DNA from: Fusobacteriaceae bacterium | GTDB lineage: Bacteria > Fusobacteriota > Fusobacteriia > Fusobacteriales > Fusobacteriaceae | Reading direction: 5' to 3' | NCBI GenBank assembly: GCA_016938425.1 | Contig: JAFGUR010000194.1 | Span: 1 to 18,057, forward strand | DNA: 18,057 nucleotides | Shown here: positions 6,851 to 15,356 of the stretch, piece by piece | Position numbering within the stretch: position 1 is the first letter of the stretch | Layout: each line of letters begins with the position of its first letter | Position numbers and translations under genes: made by a program | Notes under the pieces: model-generated | What the model saw: the letters and a program-made list of their open reading frames with translations, nothing else | Told to the model about the DNA's origin: nothing | Database searches by the model: none

Positions 6851-7708
6851 ATGATAGATTTATGGTTTACAGAAAAACATTCTGAGGGTGCTAAGTTTTC
6901 GATTCATGTTAAAGAGCATCTTTACTCTAAAAAATCACCTTTTCAACAAATTGATTTTTTTGATTCATATGAATTTGGTAAGTTTTTCACATTAGATGGA
7001 ATTATGATGGCTAACGAAAAAGATGAATTTATTTATCATGAAATGATTACCCATGTACCTTTAGCCAGTAATTTAGACATAAAAAAAGTTTTAGTTATTG
7101 GTGGCGGAGATGGTGGAACTGTTAGAGAACTTACAAAATATAAATCCATTGAGCAAATTGATATGGTTGAAATTGATGAAATGGTTGTTAATGCTTGTAA
7201 AAAGTATTTACCTCTTACATCTTCAAAACTTAATGATAAAAGAGTCAATCTATTCTTTGAAGATGGACTTTTATTTATAAAAAACAAAAAAAATCTATAC
7301 GACTTGATTTTAGTAGATTCTACAGATCCAATTGGGCCGGGAGAAGGACTTTTTTCTAAAGAATTTTACGAAAATTGCTTTGAAGCTTTAACAAAAAATG
7401 GTATACTAATAAATCAGCATGAAAGTCCTTATTACCCTTTTAATGTTAGAGAAATGAAAAGATCTCACAATAAAATTAAAGATATATTTCCTATTTCTAA
7501 AGTTTATCAATTCCACATGCCTACTTACCCTTCTGGGCACTGGCTTTTTGGGTTTGCCTCAAAAGGAGTTGATCCATTAAATTGTAATTCAGAAAAATGG
7601 AATTCTTTAAATTTAGAAACTAAGTATTACAATACTAACATACATAAAGCATCTTTTGCTTTACCAAACTATGTCATAGAATTATTAAATCATTCAAATG
7701 ATGATTAA
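6851..7708 (+). CDS. speE: Spermidine synthase (polyamine aminopropyltransferase)
   Basis: Transfers the aminopropyl group of decarboxylated SAM to putrescine, giving spermidine and methylthioadenosine in the cytosol. The 285 residues have the N-terminal beta domain (about 1-60) and a Rossmann-type methyltransferase fold. Visible motifs are GGGDGG at 84-89, the acidic E107 in VEID, D138 in FEDG, and D155-S-T-D158-P in the catalytic loop. H63-E64 in the YHEMITHVPL segment is typical of the family. AAGGAGG precedes the ATG. It lies between speD, which makes its donor, and metK, which makes SAM. No putrescine-forming gene (speA, speB or speC) is in the window, so putrescine must come from elsewhere or be imported. 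Confidence 0.96.
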   Translation: MIDLWFTEKHSEGAKFSIHVKEHLYSKKSPFQQIDFFDSYEFGKFFTLDGIMMANEKDEFIYHEMITHVPLASNLDIKKVLVIGGGDGGTVRELTKYKSIEQIDMVEIDEMVVNACKKYLPLTSSKLNDKRVNLFFEDGLLFIKNKKNLYDLILVDSTDPIGPGEGLFSKEFYENCFEALTKNGILINQHESPYYPFNVREMKRSHNKIKDIFPISKVYQFHMPTYPSGHWLFGFASKGVDPLNCNSEKWNSLNLETKYYNTNIHKASFALPNYVIELLNHSNDD

Positions 7709-7729
7709 AATTTAGGAGGAGAGAGACCA

Positions 7730-8923
7730 ATGATTGAAAAAGGTAGAATGCTTTTTACTTCAGAATCAGTTACTGAAGGGCATCCAGATAAAATGGCTGA
7801 TCAAATTTCAGATTCAATTTTAGATGCAATTTTGAAAGAAGATCCAAAGGCTAGAGTGGCTTGTGAAACTATGCTTACAACAGGGCTTGTTGTATTGGCA
7901 GGAGAAATTACAACTTCAACTTATGTTGATTTTCAAAAACTAGTTAGAGAAACTATAAAAGAAATAGGATATGATAGAGCTAAATATGGATTTGATGCTG
8001 AAACTTGTGGTGTTATTTCTGCTATTCATGAGCAAAGTCCCGATATTGCAATGGGAGTAGATGAAGCTCTTGAGTCTAAAAAAGGAACTAAAGATGAATC
8101 TATCGAAAACGTAGGTGCTGGAGATCAAGGACTTATGTTTGGTTATGCCACTAACGAAACTGAAGAACTAATGCCTATGCCTATTATGTTAGCTCATAAA
8201 TTAGCAAGAAAACTATCAGAAGTTAGAAAAGATAAAACTTTAGGATACCTTAGACCTGATGGAAAAACTCAAGTAACTGTTGAGTACTTAGATGGTAAAC
8301 CTGTTAGAATTGATACTATTGTAGTTTCAACTCAACATGATTCAGAAGTTACTCATAAACAAATTGAAAAAGATATTAAAGAATTTGTTATAAATGCAGT
8401 TGTTCCTGCAGAATTATTAGATGAAAATACAAGATATTTTATTAACCCAACTGGAAGATTTGTTATTGGTGGTCCTCACGGTGATGCAGGTTTAACAGGT
8501 AGAAAAATCATAGTAGATACTTATGGTGGAATGGGAAGACATGGTGGTGGAGCTTTCTCTGGTAAAGACCCTACAAAAGTAGATAGAAGTGCTTGTTATG
8601 CTGCTAGATGGGTAGCAAAAAATATCGTTGCTTCTGGAATTGCTGAGAAATGTGAAGTTCAAGTTTCATATGCAATTGGAGTAGCACATCCTACTTCTGT
8701 TGCTGTAAATACTTTCGAAACTGGAAAAATATCTGATGATAAAATAATTGAAATTATTAAAAAAGTATTTGATTTAAGACCTGGTGCTATAATTAGGGAT
8801 TTAGATTTAAGAAGACCTTTATATAAACAAACTGCTGCTTATGGGCATTTTGGTAGAACTGATATTGATGTTCCTTGGGAAAAAACAAATAAAGTTGATG
8901 AAATCAAATCTTTATTAGGATAA
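7730..8923 (+). CDS. metK: S-adenosylmethionine synthetase
   Basis: Makes SAM from ATP and methionine. The 397 residues are full length. Signatures are GHPDK at 17-21 near the N-terminus, GAGDQG at 129-134, and the phosphate-binding loop [16 protein letters not shown] at 272-287. AGGAGG lies 8 bases before the ATG, and the gene begins 21 bp after speE. Placing metK with speD and speE couples SAM supply to spermidine synthesis. If this is the only metK in the genome, its expression would depend on the speD promoter and leader unless an internal promoter exists; I saw no clear one. Confidence 0.97.
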   Translation: MIEKGRMLFTSESVTEGHPDKMADQISDSILDAILKEDPKARVACETMLTTGLVVLAGEITTSTYVDFQKLVRETIKEIGYDRAKYGFDAETCGVISAIHEQSPDIAMGVDEALESKKGTKDESIENVGAGDQGLMFGYATNETEELMPMPIMLAHKLARKLSEVRKDKTLGYLRPDGKTQVTVEYLDGKPVRIDTIVVSTQHDSEVTHKQIEKDIKEFVINAVVPAELLDENTRYFINPTGRFVIGGPHGDAGLTGRKIIVDTYGGMGRHGGGAFSGKDPTKVDRSACYAARWVAKNIVASGIAEKCEVQVSYAIGVAHPTSVAVNTFETGKISDDKIIEIIKKVFDLRPGAIIRDLDLRRPLYKQTAAYGHFGRTDIDVPWEKTNKVDEIKSLLG

Positions 8924-8952
8924 GGGCTTTATAAAAATTAGGAGATGATTTT

Positions 8953-9492
8953 GTGGAAATTGGGAAAAAAATAAAAAGGTTAAGACAAGAGAAGTTTTTA
9001 ACTCAAGATGAGTTAGCAAGCAGATGTGAACTATCAAAAGGCTTTATTTCTCAACTTGAAAGAGACTTAACTTCACCTTCAATATCAACTTTAATTGATA
9101 TCTTAGAAGTTCTTGGAACTAATCTTAAAGATTTTTTTAACGAAGATGAAGATGAAAAAATTGTTTTTACAAAAGAAGATATCTATGAGGTTGAAGATAA
9201 AGAATTAAACTATGGTATTGAATGGATTATTCCAAATGCACAAAAAAATGATATGGAACCAATTTTAATAACTCTTGATGAAGATGGAAAGTATAAAGAA
9301 GAGGCTGCTCATGAGGGCGAAGAATTTGGCTATGTGCTACAAGGAGTCATTTATATTCATATTGGTAAAAAGAAATATAAAGCAAAAAAAGGCGAAAGCT
9401 TTTATTATAAACCAAGACATAACCATTATATTTCTAATGCTTCTAAAACTAAAGCAAAAGTATTGTGGGTAAGTACACCACCATCATTTTAA
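8953..9492 (+). CDS. XRE-family regulator with C-terminal cupin domain
   Basis: A 179-residue transcription factor. An N-terminal helix-turn-helix (about 1-62, with LTQDELASRCELSKGFISQLE) is followed by a linker and a small cupin domain (about 110-179). The cupin shows the H120-E-G-E-E-F-G-Y pattern and H156-N-H158, as in PuuR-like regulators that sense small molecules. The start is GTG with AGGAG 8 bases upstream. It lies 29 bp after metK and is probably the last gene of the speD operon. From context I infer that it senses a polyamine, SAM or a related amine and controls this operon or a polyamine transporter; the sequence does not show the ligand. Confidence 0.88.
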   Translation: MEIGKKIKRLRQEKFLTQDELASRCELSKGFISQLERDLTSPSISTLIDILEVLGTNLKDFFNEDEDEKIVFTKEDIYEVEDKELNYGIEWIIPNAQKNDMEPILITLDEDGKYKEEAAHEGEEFGYVLQGVIYIHIGKKKYKAKKGESFYYKPRHNHYISNASKTKAKVLWVSTPPSF

Positions 9493-9530
9493 ATAACAAA
9501 TCCCCTTCAAATTGAAGGGGATTTGTTATT
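9492..9530. terminator. Bidirectional terminator, 19-bp perfect stem
   Basis: 9492-9510 and 9512-9530 are perfect reverse complements around one central base, with a CCCCTTCAA/TTGAAGGGG core and flanking A- and T-rich ends. It ends both the XRE-cupin gene and the convergent acetyltransferase gene. Both stop codons (9490-9492 on the plus strand, 9529-9531 on the minus) touch the hairpin arms. Confidence 0.93.
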
Positions 9531-9972
9531 ATAATTTCATTTCCATATCTATATGCGGTATTCCGTCTTCAAGATATTCATCTGAAATTTCTTGAAATCC
9601 AAATTTTTTATAAAAACTACGTAAATAAGCTTGAGCTTGAATTTTTATTTCTTTCTCTTTTAAAACATCTTTTAAATAAGAAATTGCTTTAGTCATAAGA
9701 GTTTCGCCTAGCTTTTCTTTTCTAAAATTTTTATTAACAATTACTCTTCCTATAGAAGCTTCTTCATAGGCTATTCCCCTAGGTAAAATTCTACAGTAGG
9801 CTAAAATTTTATTGTTTTCTTTTAAAAATAAATGAAAAACATCTTTATCTTTTCCATCTACATCAAGATAAACACATTCTTGTTCTACAACAAAAATTTC
9901 ACTTCTCATTTTCAAAATATCATATAACTCATCCAAACTCAACTGTTCAAATTTTTTTATGTACCAATCCAT
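9529..9972 (-). CDS. elaA: GNAT-family N-acetyltransferase, ElaA type
   Basis: A 147-residue single-domain acetyltransferase that should use acetyl-CoA. The ElaA-type signature is clear near the N-terminus: LKMRSEIFVVEQECVYLDVDG (20-40). The acetyl-CoA-binding strand and loop follow in IGRVIVNKNFRKEKLGETLM (74-93), with R84 and G89 in the expected loop. ElaA proteins have no firmly established substrate. GGGAG lies 8 bases before the ATG, inside the end of the upstream ohrR-like gene. The gap between the two genes is 5 bp, so they are cotranscribed. Confidence 0.87.
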   Translation of the reverse strand: MDWYIKKFEQLSLDELYDILKMRSEIFVVEQECVYLDVDGKDKDVFHLFLKENNKILAYCRILPRGIAYEEASIGRVIVNKNFRKEKLGETLMTKAISYLKDVLKEKEIKIQAQAYLRSFYKKFGFQEISDEYLEDGIPHIDMEMKL

Positions 9973-9977
9973 TAAAA

Positions 9978-10415
9978 TTACTCCCTCATAAGCTTTGCAT
10001 TTATTTCTTGTATTGCATTCTTTAATTCAATTATTTTTAAAGGATCTATTTGAATTTGTTCAATTAACTTAAAAGGAACTTCTACTGCTTTATCTTTTAA
10101 CTTCTTACCTTTTTCACTTAAAAAAATATTAACATTTCTTTCATCATCTTTTTTTCTTTGACGAATAATTAATTCTTTTTCTTCCAATTTTTTTAATAAA
10201 GGAGTTAATGTTCCTGAATCTAATGCCAATTTTTTCCCAATTGCATTTACAGTTATATGATCTTCTTCCCAAAGAACAAGCATAGTTATATATTGTGTAT
10301 AAGTTAAATCTAATTTTTTCAAAAAAGGCTTATACAACTTTGTTATTTCTTTTGAAAGTGCATAAACACTAAAACAAAATTGATTATCTAATTTTAATAC
10401 GTCATATTTATCCAT
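9978..10415 (-). CDS. ohrR: OhrR-type organic peroxide sensor (MarR family)
   Basis: A winged-helix dimeric repressor that in OhrR proteins releases DNA when a single N-terminal cysteine is oxidised by organic hydroperoxides. The 145 residues show the diagnostic LDNQFCFSVYA segment with the reactive cysteine at position 14 (Bacillus Cys15). The LTYTQYITMLVLWE helix and the DSGTLTPLLKKLEEK recognition region follow. It is the only cysteine, so this is the 1-Cys type. I prefer the ATG at 10415 over a GTG at 10422-10424; neither has a strong Shine-Dalgarno sequence. Its usual partner, the peroxide reductase Ohr, is absent from the window, and an ElaA-type acetyltransferase follows instead. Confidence 0.87.
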   Translation of the reverse strand: MDKYDVLKLDNQFCFSVYALSKEITKLYKPFLKKLDLTYTQYITMLVLWEEDHITVNAIGKKLALDSGTLTPLLKKLEEKELIIRQRKKDDERNVNIFLSEKGKKLKDKAVEVPFKLIEQIQIDPLKIIELKNAIQEINAKLMRE

Positions 10416-10451
10416 AATAACCACAAACTTTCTATTATTTTATTTACACTA

Positions 10452-10480
10452 ATTATAGGATATATAGAATAAATTTTCAA
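10452..10480 (-). promoter_or_regulatory. Promoter of the ohrR-elaA operon
   Basis: On the minus strand TTGAAA (10475-10480), exactly 17 bases, then TATAAT (10452-10457). It lies in the short gap after the aspartoacylase-like gene and gives a leader of about 30 nt. OhrR regulators commonly autoregulate, but I see no convincing dyad operator here. Confidence 0.72.
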
Positions 10481-10485
10481 TTCTT

Positions 10486-11343
10486 TTATATTCTTTCAAT
10501 AACTTTTTTAGCTAAACAACAGGCAATATTCTTTTCATAATAAGCTACTTCATTTATAAAAAGAGGAATTAGTCCATTTTCTCCTTTATACTCCAAATTA
10601 GTATCTATATGAGTTTTAAATATTCTATCGCCTTTATTCAAAGGTTTAAAATTCATATTTTGAAATTCATCGTGTATATATCCAAATCTTTCTCCTTTCT
10701 CATCTTTCGGATAATACAAATAATCAACACCTTCATATAAAATAATCTCTTCATTTAAACTTGGTAAAATATTCTTATTATATTTTTCTGCAAAATCTAA
10801 AATATCTTCAACTAACACTAATGTATCTTCAATTATTTTACAATCTAAAACGTTATTCCCTACTGGCCCCATTTCTATAGCAAAACCTAAAGGACTTATT
10901 GTATTGAGAAAAGCTAAATCTTCACTTTCTTGCCAGTAAAATACTTTTAAATCTTTATGTAAATCTTGTAAAAAAGAAATTAATTTTAAATTAAATTCAT
11001 TTTTCTTAGTAAGTACAATACTTTTACCCATATTTGATGTTGTTGTATGAATATCAATTACTAAATTATTTTCTCCATGAAATTTATCATAAATTTCTTT
11101 TGCTAGTCTTTCTTCATGTAAAAAGCCACCATTTTTAATAACTTCTTTTGTAAAACTTCTATTTAAATCTTTGTCTACATATCTTTTTTTTAATTCAAAA
11201 GCTTTTCTATTTGAAAAATACGTCAATAATTCTACATTTTTCCCAAAATAATTTCTTTTTTCTAATAATTTTAATACTTCTACCCCAGTTACTTCATTTC
11301 CATGAGTCCCACCAAAAATAACTACTTTTTCCACTTTATGCAT
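10486..11343 (-). CDS. Aspartoacylase / succinylglutamate desuccinylase family zinc hydrolase
   Basis: A 285-residue zinc carboxypeptidase-fold enzyme. Aspartoacylases split N-acetylaspartate to aspartate and acetate. The zinc ligands H14 and E17 are in GGTHGNEVTGV, and H99 is in IDIHTTTSNMG. The catalytic base E157 is in AIEMGP. Substrate-binding D59, N61 and R62 are in DKDLNRSF, matching the human enzyme pattern. The GGTHGNE-T-GV form favours aspartoacylase over the AstE subgroup. I start at the ATG at 11341-11343, which has GGAGG 5 bases upstream; a TTG 18 bases earlier would overlap that site. It has its own promoter and is divergent from the kinase gene. The true acyl-amino acid substrate is uncertain. 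Confidence 0.87.
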   Translation of the reverse strand: MHKVEKVVIFGGTHGNEVTGVEVLKLLEKRNYFGKNVELLTYFSNRKAFELKKRYVDKDLNRSFTKEVIKNGGFLHEERLAKEIYDKFHGENNLVIDIHTTTSNMGKSIVLTKKNEFNLKLISFLQDLHKDLKVFYWQESEDLAFLNTISPLGFAIEMGPVGNNVLDCKIIEDTLVLVEDILDFAEKYNKNILPSLNEEIILYEGVDYLYYPKDEKGERFGYIHDEFQNMNFKPLNKGDRIFKTHIDTNLEYKGENGLIPLFINEVAYYEKNIACCLAKKVIERI

Positions 11344-11379
11344 TCTTTCCTCCAACCTCAAACAAAATTATTTATAAGA

Positions 11380-11408
11380 ATTATAACCTTTATCACATTT
11401 AAAGTAAA
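11380..11408 (-). promoter_or_regulatory. Promoter of the aspartoacylase-like gene
   Basis: On the minus strand TTTACT (11403-11408), 17 bases, then TATAAT (11380-11385). The start would be near 11373, about 30 nt before the ATG. Confidence 0.6.
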
Positions 11409-11420
11409 CTAAGAATTTAT

Positions 11421-11450
11421 TTGATAATAAACTTAATTTCATGATAAAAT
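11421..11450 (+). promoter_or_regulatory. Promoter of the deoxynucleoside kinase-trmN6 unit
   Basis: TTGATA (11421-11426), 18 bases, then TAAAAT (11445-11450) preceded by ATGA. The start would be near 11457, about 25 nt before the kinase ATG. Confidence 0.6.
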
Positions 11451-11481
11451 ACATATAAACTTTAAAACTGAGGAGAATTAA

Positions 11482-12150
11482 ATGTATAAAGAGTTTTTTA
11501 ATAATTTTTTAGAAAAACATGAAGAAAAAAGTAAAGTCATTTGTATTGATGGCGTTGTAGGTGTTGGAAAAAGTACCTTTTCTGAAATACTTTCAAAAGA
11601 ACTAAATATTGAACTTTATCAAGAGCCTGTTCTAAACAATCCTCTTTTAGATAAATTTTATCATGACAAAAAAAGATATTCATTCCCTCTACAAATTTTC
11701 TTTTTAAATAAAAGATTTCAGATGATTCAAGAAGCTTTAACAAAAGAAAATTGCTTAATGGATAGAAGCATTTATGGTGATATTATTTTTAGTAAAATGC
11801 TTTATCTTGATGGTGATATGACTAAAGAAGAATTTAATGTTTATCAAGAACTTCTTGAAACAATGTTAAAATTAGTTGAAAGACCAAATTTAATGATATA
11901 TTTAAAAAGTTCAGTAGGCAAAGCCATTGAAAAAATTGAACGTAGAGGAAGAGATTATGAACTTGAAGTTCCTAGAGAATATTGGGAAAGTCTTAACTTC
12001 CATTATGAAGCATACATGAAAGAATATAACTTATCTAATATTATAACTTTTGATATGGACACTTTAAATCCATTACAAAATTTAGAAGATAGAGATTTTA
12101 TGATTAAAGAAATAAAAAAATATTTAGGAGATTTTAATGATATTAAATGA
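11482..12150 (+). CDS. Deoxynucleoside kinase (dAK/dGK type)
   Basis: Phosphorylates a deoxynucleoside with ATP in nucleotide salvage. The 222 residues show the P-loop GVVGVGKST (24-32), the substrate-binding E48-P49, and D94-R95-S96, the catalytic DRS motif of the dNK/thymidine kinase 2-like family. RRGRDYELE forms the arginine-rich lid. The start has GAGGAG upstream. The family covers deoxyadenosine, deoxyguanosine and mixed kinases, and substrate choice cannot be read reliably here. Its last 14 bases overlap the start of the tRNA methyltransferase gene, so the two are translationally coupled. Confidence 0.88.
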   Translation: MYKEFFNNFLEKHEEKSKVICIDGVVGVGKSTFSEILSKELNIELYQEPVLNNPLLDKFYHDKKRYSFPLQIFFLNKRFQMIQEALTKENCLMDRSIYGDIIFSKMLYLDGDMTKEEFNVYQELLETMLKLVERPNLMIYLKSSVGKAIEKIERRGRDYELEVPREYWESLNFHYEAYMKEYNLSNIITFDMDTLNPLQNLEDRDFMIKEIKKYLGDFNDIK

Positions 12151-12880
12151 TAATGAAGTTATAAATTATATACTGGATATGAAGGATTTAAAAATAATCC
12201 AAAGGCCTGATTATTTTAACTTTTCTTTAGACTCCATTTTACTTGCTAATTTTCTCACTATCAATAGAACTGTTAAAAAAATAATGGATTTAGGTACAGG
12301 AAATGGTATTATTCCTATTTTACTTACAAAAAAATCAAAAGCACACATTTCTGCTATTGAATTACAAGAAGTTTCAGCTGATTTGGCTAATAGGAATATT
12401 GAGCTTAACAATCTTAAAGATAGAATTACTATTATTAATGACAATATGCTTCATTATAAAAAATATTTTGAAGATGAAACTTTTGATGCTATCACTTGTA
12501 ACCCTCCATTTTTTAAACTAGATGGAAACTCTGCTCAACTGAATAATCTTGACCAATTAACTATTGCAAGGCATGAAATAAGCATTAATTTAGATGGAAT
12601 TGTTGAAGTTGCCTCAAAACTTTTAAGAAATAGAGGTTACTTTGCAATGGTTCACAGGGCCGATAGACTTGATGACATTCTCTCTACATTCAATAAATAT
12701 AAGATTACTCCAAAACGCCTTCAATTTTGTCATTCTACTTTAGAAAAAAATGCTAAAATTATTTTAATTGAAGGAATTAAAAATGGAGAAAATTCTCTAG
12801 CTATACTTCCACCTTTTATTACTCACGAAGGAAGAGAATATTCAAAGGCCGTAAAAGATTTATTCCAAGGAAATTTTTAA
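12137..12880 (+). CDS. trmN6: tRNA1(Val) (adenine37-N6)-methyltransferase-like protein
   Basis: A SAM-dependent methyltransferase of the TrmN6/YfiC group (COG4123), which methylates the N6 of adenosine 37 in tRNA1(Val). The 247 residues have SAM motif I D51-L-G-T-G-N-G, the acidic E75 in SAIELQ, and the N6-adenine signature N122-P-P-F125. The opening QRPDYFNFSLDSILLANF is typical of the group. AGGAG lies 6 bases before the ATG, inside the kinase coding sequence; the overlap is 14 bp. Other N6-adenine or rRNA methyltransferases share NPPF, so the exact target is inferred from the N-terminus and length. Confidence 0.82.
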   Translation: MILNDNEVINYILDMKDLKIIQRPDYFNFSLDSILLANFLTINRTVKKIMDLGTGNGIIPILLTKKSKAHISAIELQEVSADLANRNIELNNLKDRITIINDNMLHYKKYFEDETFDAITCNPPFFKLDGNSAQLNNLDQLTIARHEISINLDGIVEVASKLLRNRGYFAMVHRADRLDDILSTFNKYKITPKRLQFCHSTLEKNAKIILIEGIKNGENSLAILPPFITHEGREYSKAVKDLFQGNF

Positions 12881-12888
12881 CTTTTAAT

Positions 12889-12916
12889 TTGAAATAAAAT
12901 ATTTTTATGGTAAAAT
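12889..12916 (+). promoter_or_regulatory. Promoter of the unrecognised gene at 12996
   Basis: TTGAAA (12889-12894), 16 bases, then TAAAAT (12911-12916) preceded by TATGG. The -10 neighbourhood is identical over 15 bases to that of the rnmV promoter. The start would be near 12923, giving a leader of about 70 nt. Confidence 0.6.
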
Positions 12917-12995
12917 ATCTCTAGTAAGTTTAATATTTTAATGAAATTCTGTTATTTTTAAACTTAAATTATAAAATATTAATTTTGGAGTGCTC

Positions 12996-13643
12996 ATGAA
13001 ATATACTAAATTTAGAAAAAAAGAAAATAATTTTAGCCTTAACTTAAACTTTTATATGTCTAATAAAAAAATTAGAGGAAAAAAGAAACTTATAAAGAAT
13101 TTAAATAAATGGGTTGAAAAAAATACAAAATTGAACTTTGAATATCTTGAAAAAGAAAAAAGAGATTACTTGAAATTAAATTTTTCACCTTTTTACAATC
13201 TTTTGCAAAACAGAATCCCACCTCTTTGGTATCAAAGGCTATTGATAAAAAGTCTTTACTCTATATATCAAAGTTGGTATAAAAAGCTTTCTGAAAACAA
13301 TAAAATTTTTTATTTAAAACTGTGGATTATGGAAACAAATATAATGAATAGTCAACTTGTAGTTGCTATCGATGAAAAAGTAGATTTTTATAAAAATGTC
13401 TTTGAAGAAACTCCTATAAGAAAAAAATCATCATTAAACATACTTTTGAATAAATTTCCTTTTCTAGATACTATGTTTATTATGCCTTTACTTCATATTA
13501 ATTCTGCTAATAATTTACTAGACGAATTAACAACTAGAGAATTAAGAAAAATTGAAAGAAATCTTATTAAGGTAATTAACGAAAAAAATGAATCTTTAAC
13601 TTATATATACACTCTAGATACTGTTCTATTATGTTCATTATAA
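12996..13643 (+). CDS. Unrecognised basic protein
   Basis: A 215-residue protein I do not recognise. The first 50 residues are strongly basic (clusters FRKKE and NKKIRGKKK), which would suit nucleic acid or membrane-surface contact. An aromatic stretch (PPLWYQRLLIKSLYSIYQSWYKK, about 75-100) and a mixed helical C-terminus follow. There is no signal peptide, clear transmembrane helix or cysteine-rich motif. The ATG at 12996 has GGAG 5 bases upstream and is preferred to GTG at 12990. It has its own promoter and a strong terminator right at the stop codon, so it is a single-gene unit. Codon and base use match the neighbours. A lineage-specific housekeeping or regulatory protein is possible. Confidence 0.75.
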   Translation: MKYTKFRKKENNFSLNLNFYMSNKKIRGKKKLIKNLNKWVEKNTKLNFEYLEKEKRDYLKLNFSPFYNLLQNRIPPLWYQRLLIKSLYSIYQSWYKKLSENNKIFYLKLWIMETNIMNSQLVVAIDEKVDFYKNVFEETPIRKKSSLNILLNKFPFLDTMFIMPLLHINSANNLLDELTTRELRKIERNLIKVINEKNESLTYIYTLDTVLLCSL

Positions 13644-13670
13644 AAAATCCCTGTTTTCACAGGGATTTTT

Positions 13671-13672
<2 letters not shown>
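13642..13672. terminator. Bidirectional intrinsic terminator
   Basis: AAAAAATCCCTG (13642-13653), six-base loop, then CAGGGATTTTTT (13660-13671): a perfect 12-bp stem with a T tract. It ends the 12996 gene and, on the other strand, the bgl gene, whose stop codon begins at 13671. Confidence 0.92.
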
Positions 13673-15116
<1,444 letters not shown>

Positions 15117-15174
15117 TCACTCCTTTTTATTTCTATATTTAGTTTGTTGCAAAACTCCAACACCTTTATTTTAC

Positions 15175-15203
15175 TTACATAAAAAACTACGTTTTTTATG
15201 TAA
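15175..15203. repeat. Hairpin A of the element
   Basis: TTACATAAAAAAC (15175-15187) and GTTTTTTATGTAA (15191-15203) are perfect complements around the 3-nt loop TAC. The hairpin is conserved without change in copy 2. Confidence 0.8.
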
Positions 15204-15204
15204 T

Positions 15205-15295
15205 CCCCCACCTTCGGTGGGGAAAGAGAGGACGAATCAGGGCTGAGCCTGAACCAACCGCAAGGACTCCATCCTCGCCACTCCATAATTCGACT
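15205..15295. ncRNA. GC-rich, possibly pseudoknotted core of the element
   Basis: This stretch is far richer in G and C than anything around it, and no frame codes for a protein. CCCCACC (15206-15212) pairs with GGTGGGG (15216-15222) over the loop TTC. GAGGA (15228-15232) pairs with TCCTC (15272-15276), while the adjacent CGAAT (15233-15237) pairs with ATTCG (15288-15292). These two helices cross, as in a pseudoknot. CAGG (15238-15241) and CCTG (15248-15251) form a nested hairpin. ACTCCAT is repeated at 15266 and 15280. It may be an RNA made by readthrough on the minus strand, or DNA structure used in transposition. No known RNA family is recognised, and the strand is undecided. Confidence 0.45.
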
Positions 15296-15319
15296 AAAAG
15301 CTTAAAATTCTAAGTCTCA

Positions 15320-15356
15320 TTAAAATTAATAAAAATAATATTTTTATTAATTTTAA
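15320..15356. repeat. Hairpin C of the element
   Basis: 15320-15336 and 15340-15356 form a perfect 17-bp AT-only inverted repeat around the loop AAT, near the right end of the element. It has no T tract of its own beyond the stem and is not a convincing terminator. Confidence 0.7.

Noticed and set aside
15121..15156. Outward promoter made of TTGCAA in the element end and TAAAAA in the flank, 17 bases apart, reading into bglA.
   Set aside because: The would-be -10 overlaps the ribosome binding site, so the transcript would start almost at the ATG without it; the boxes are also weak.
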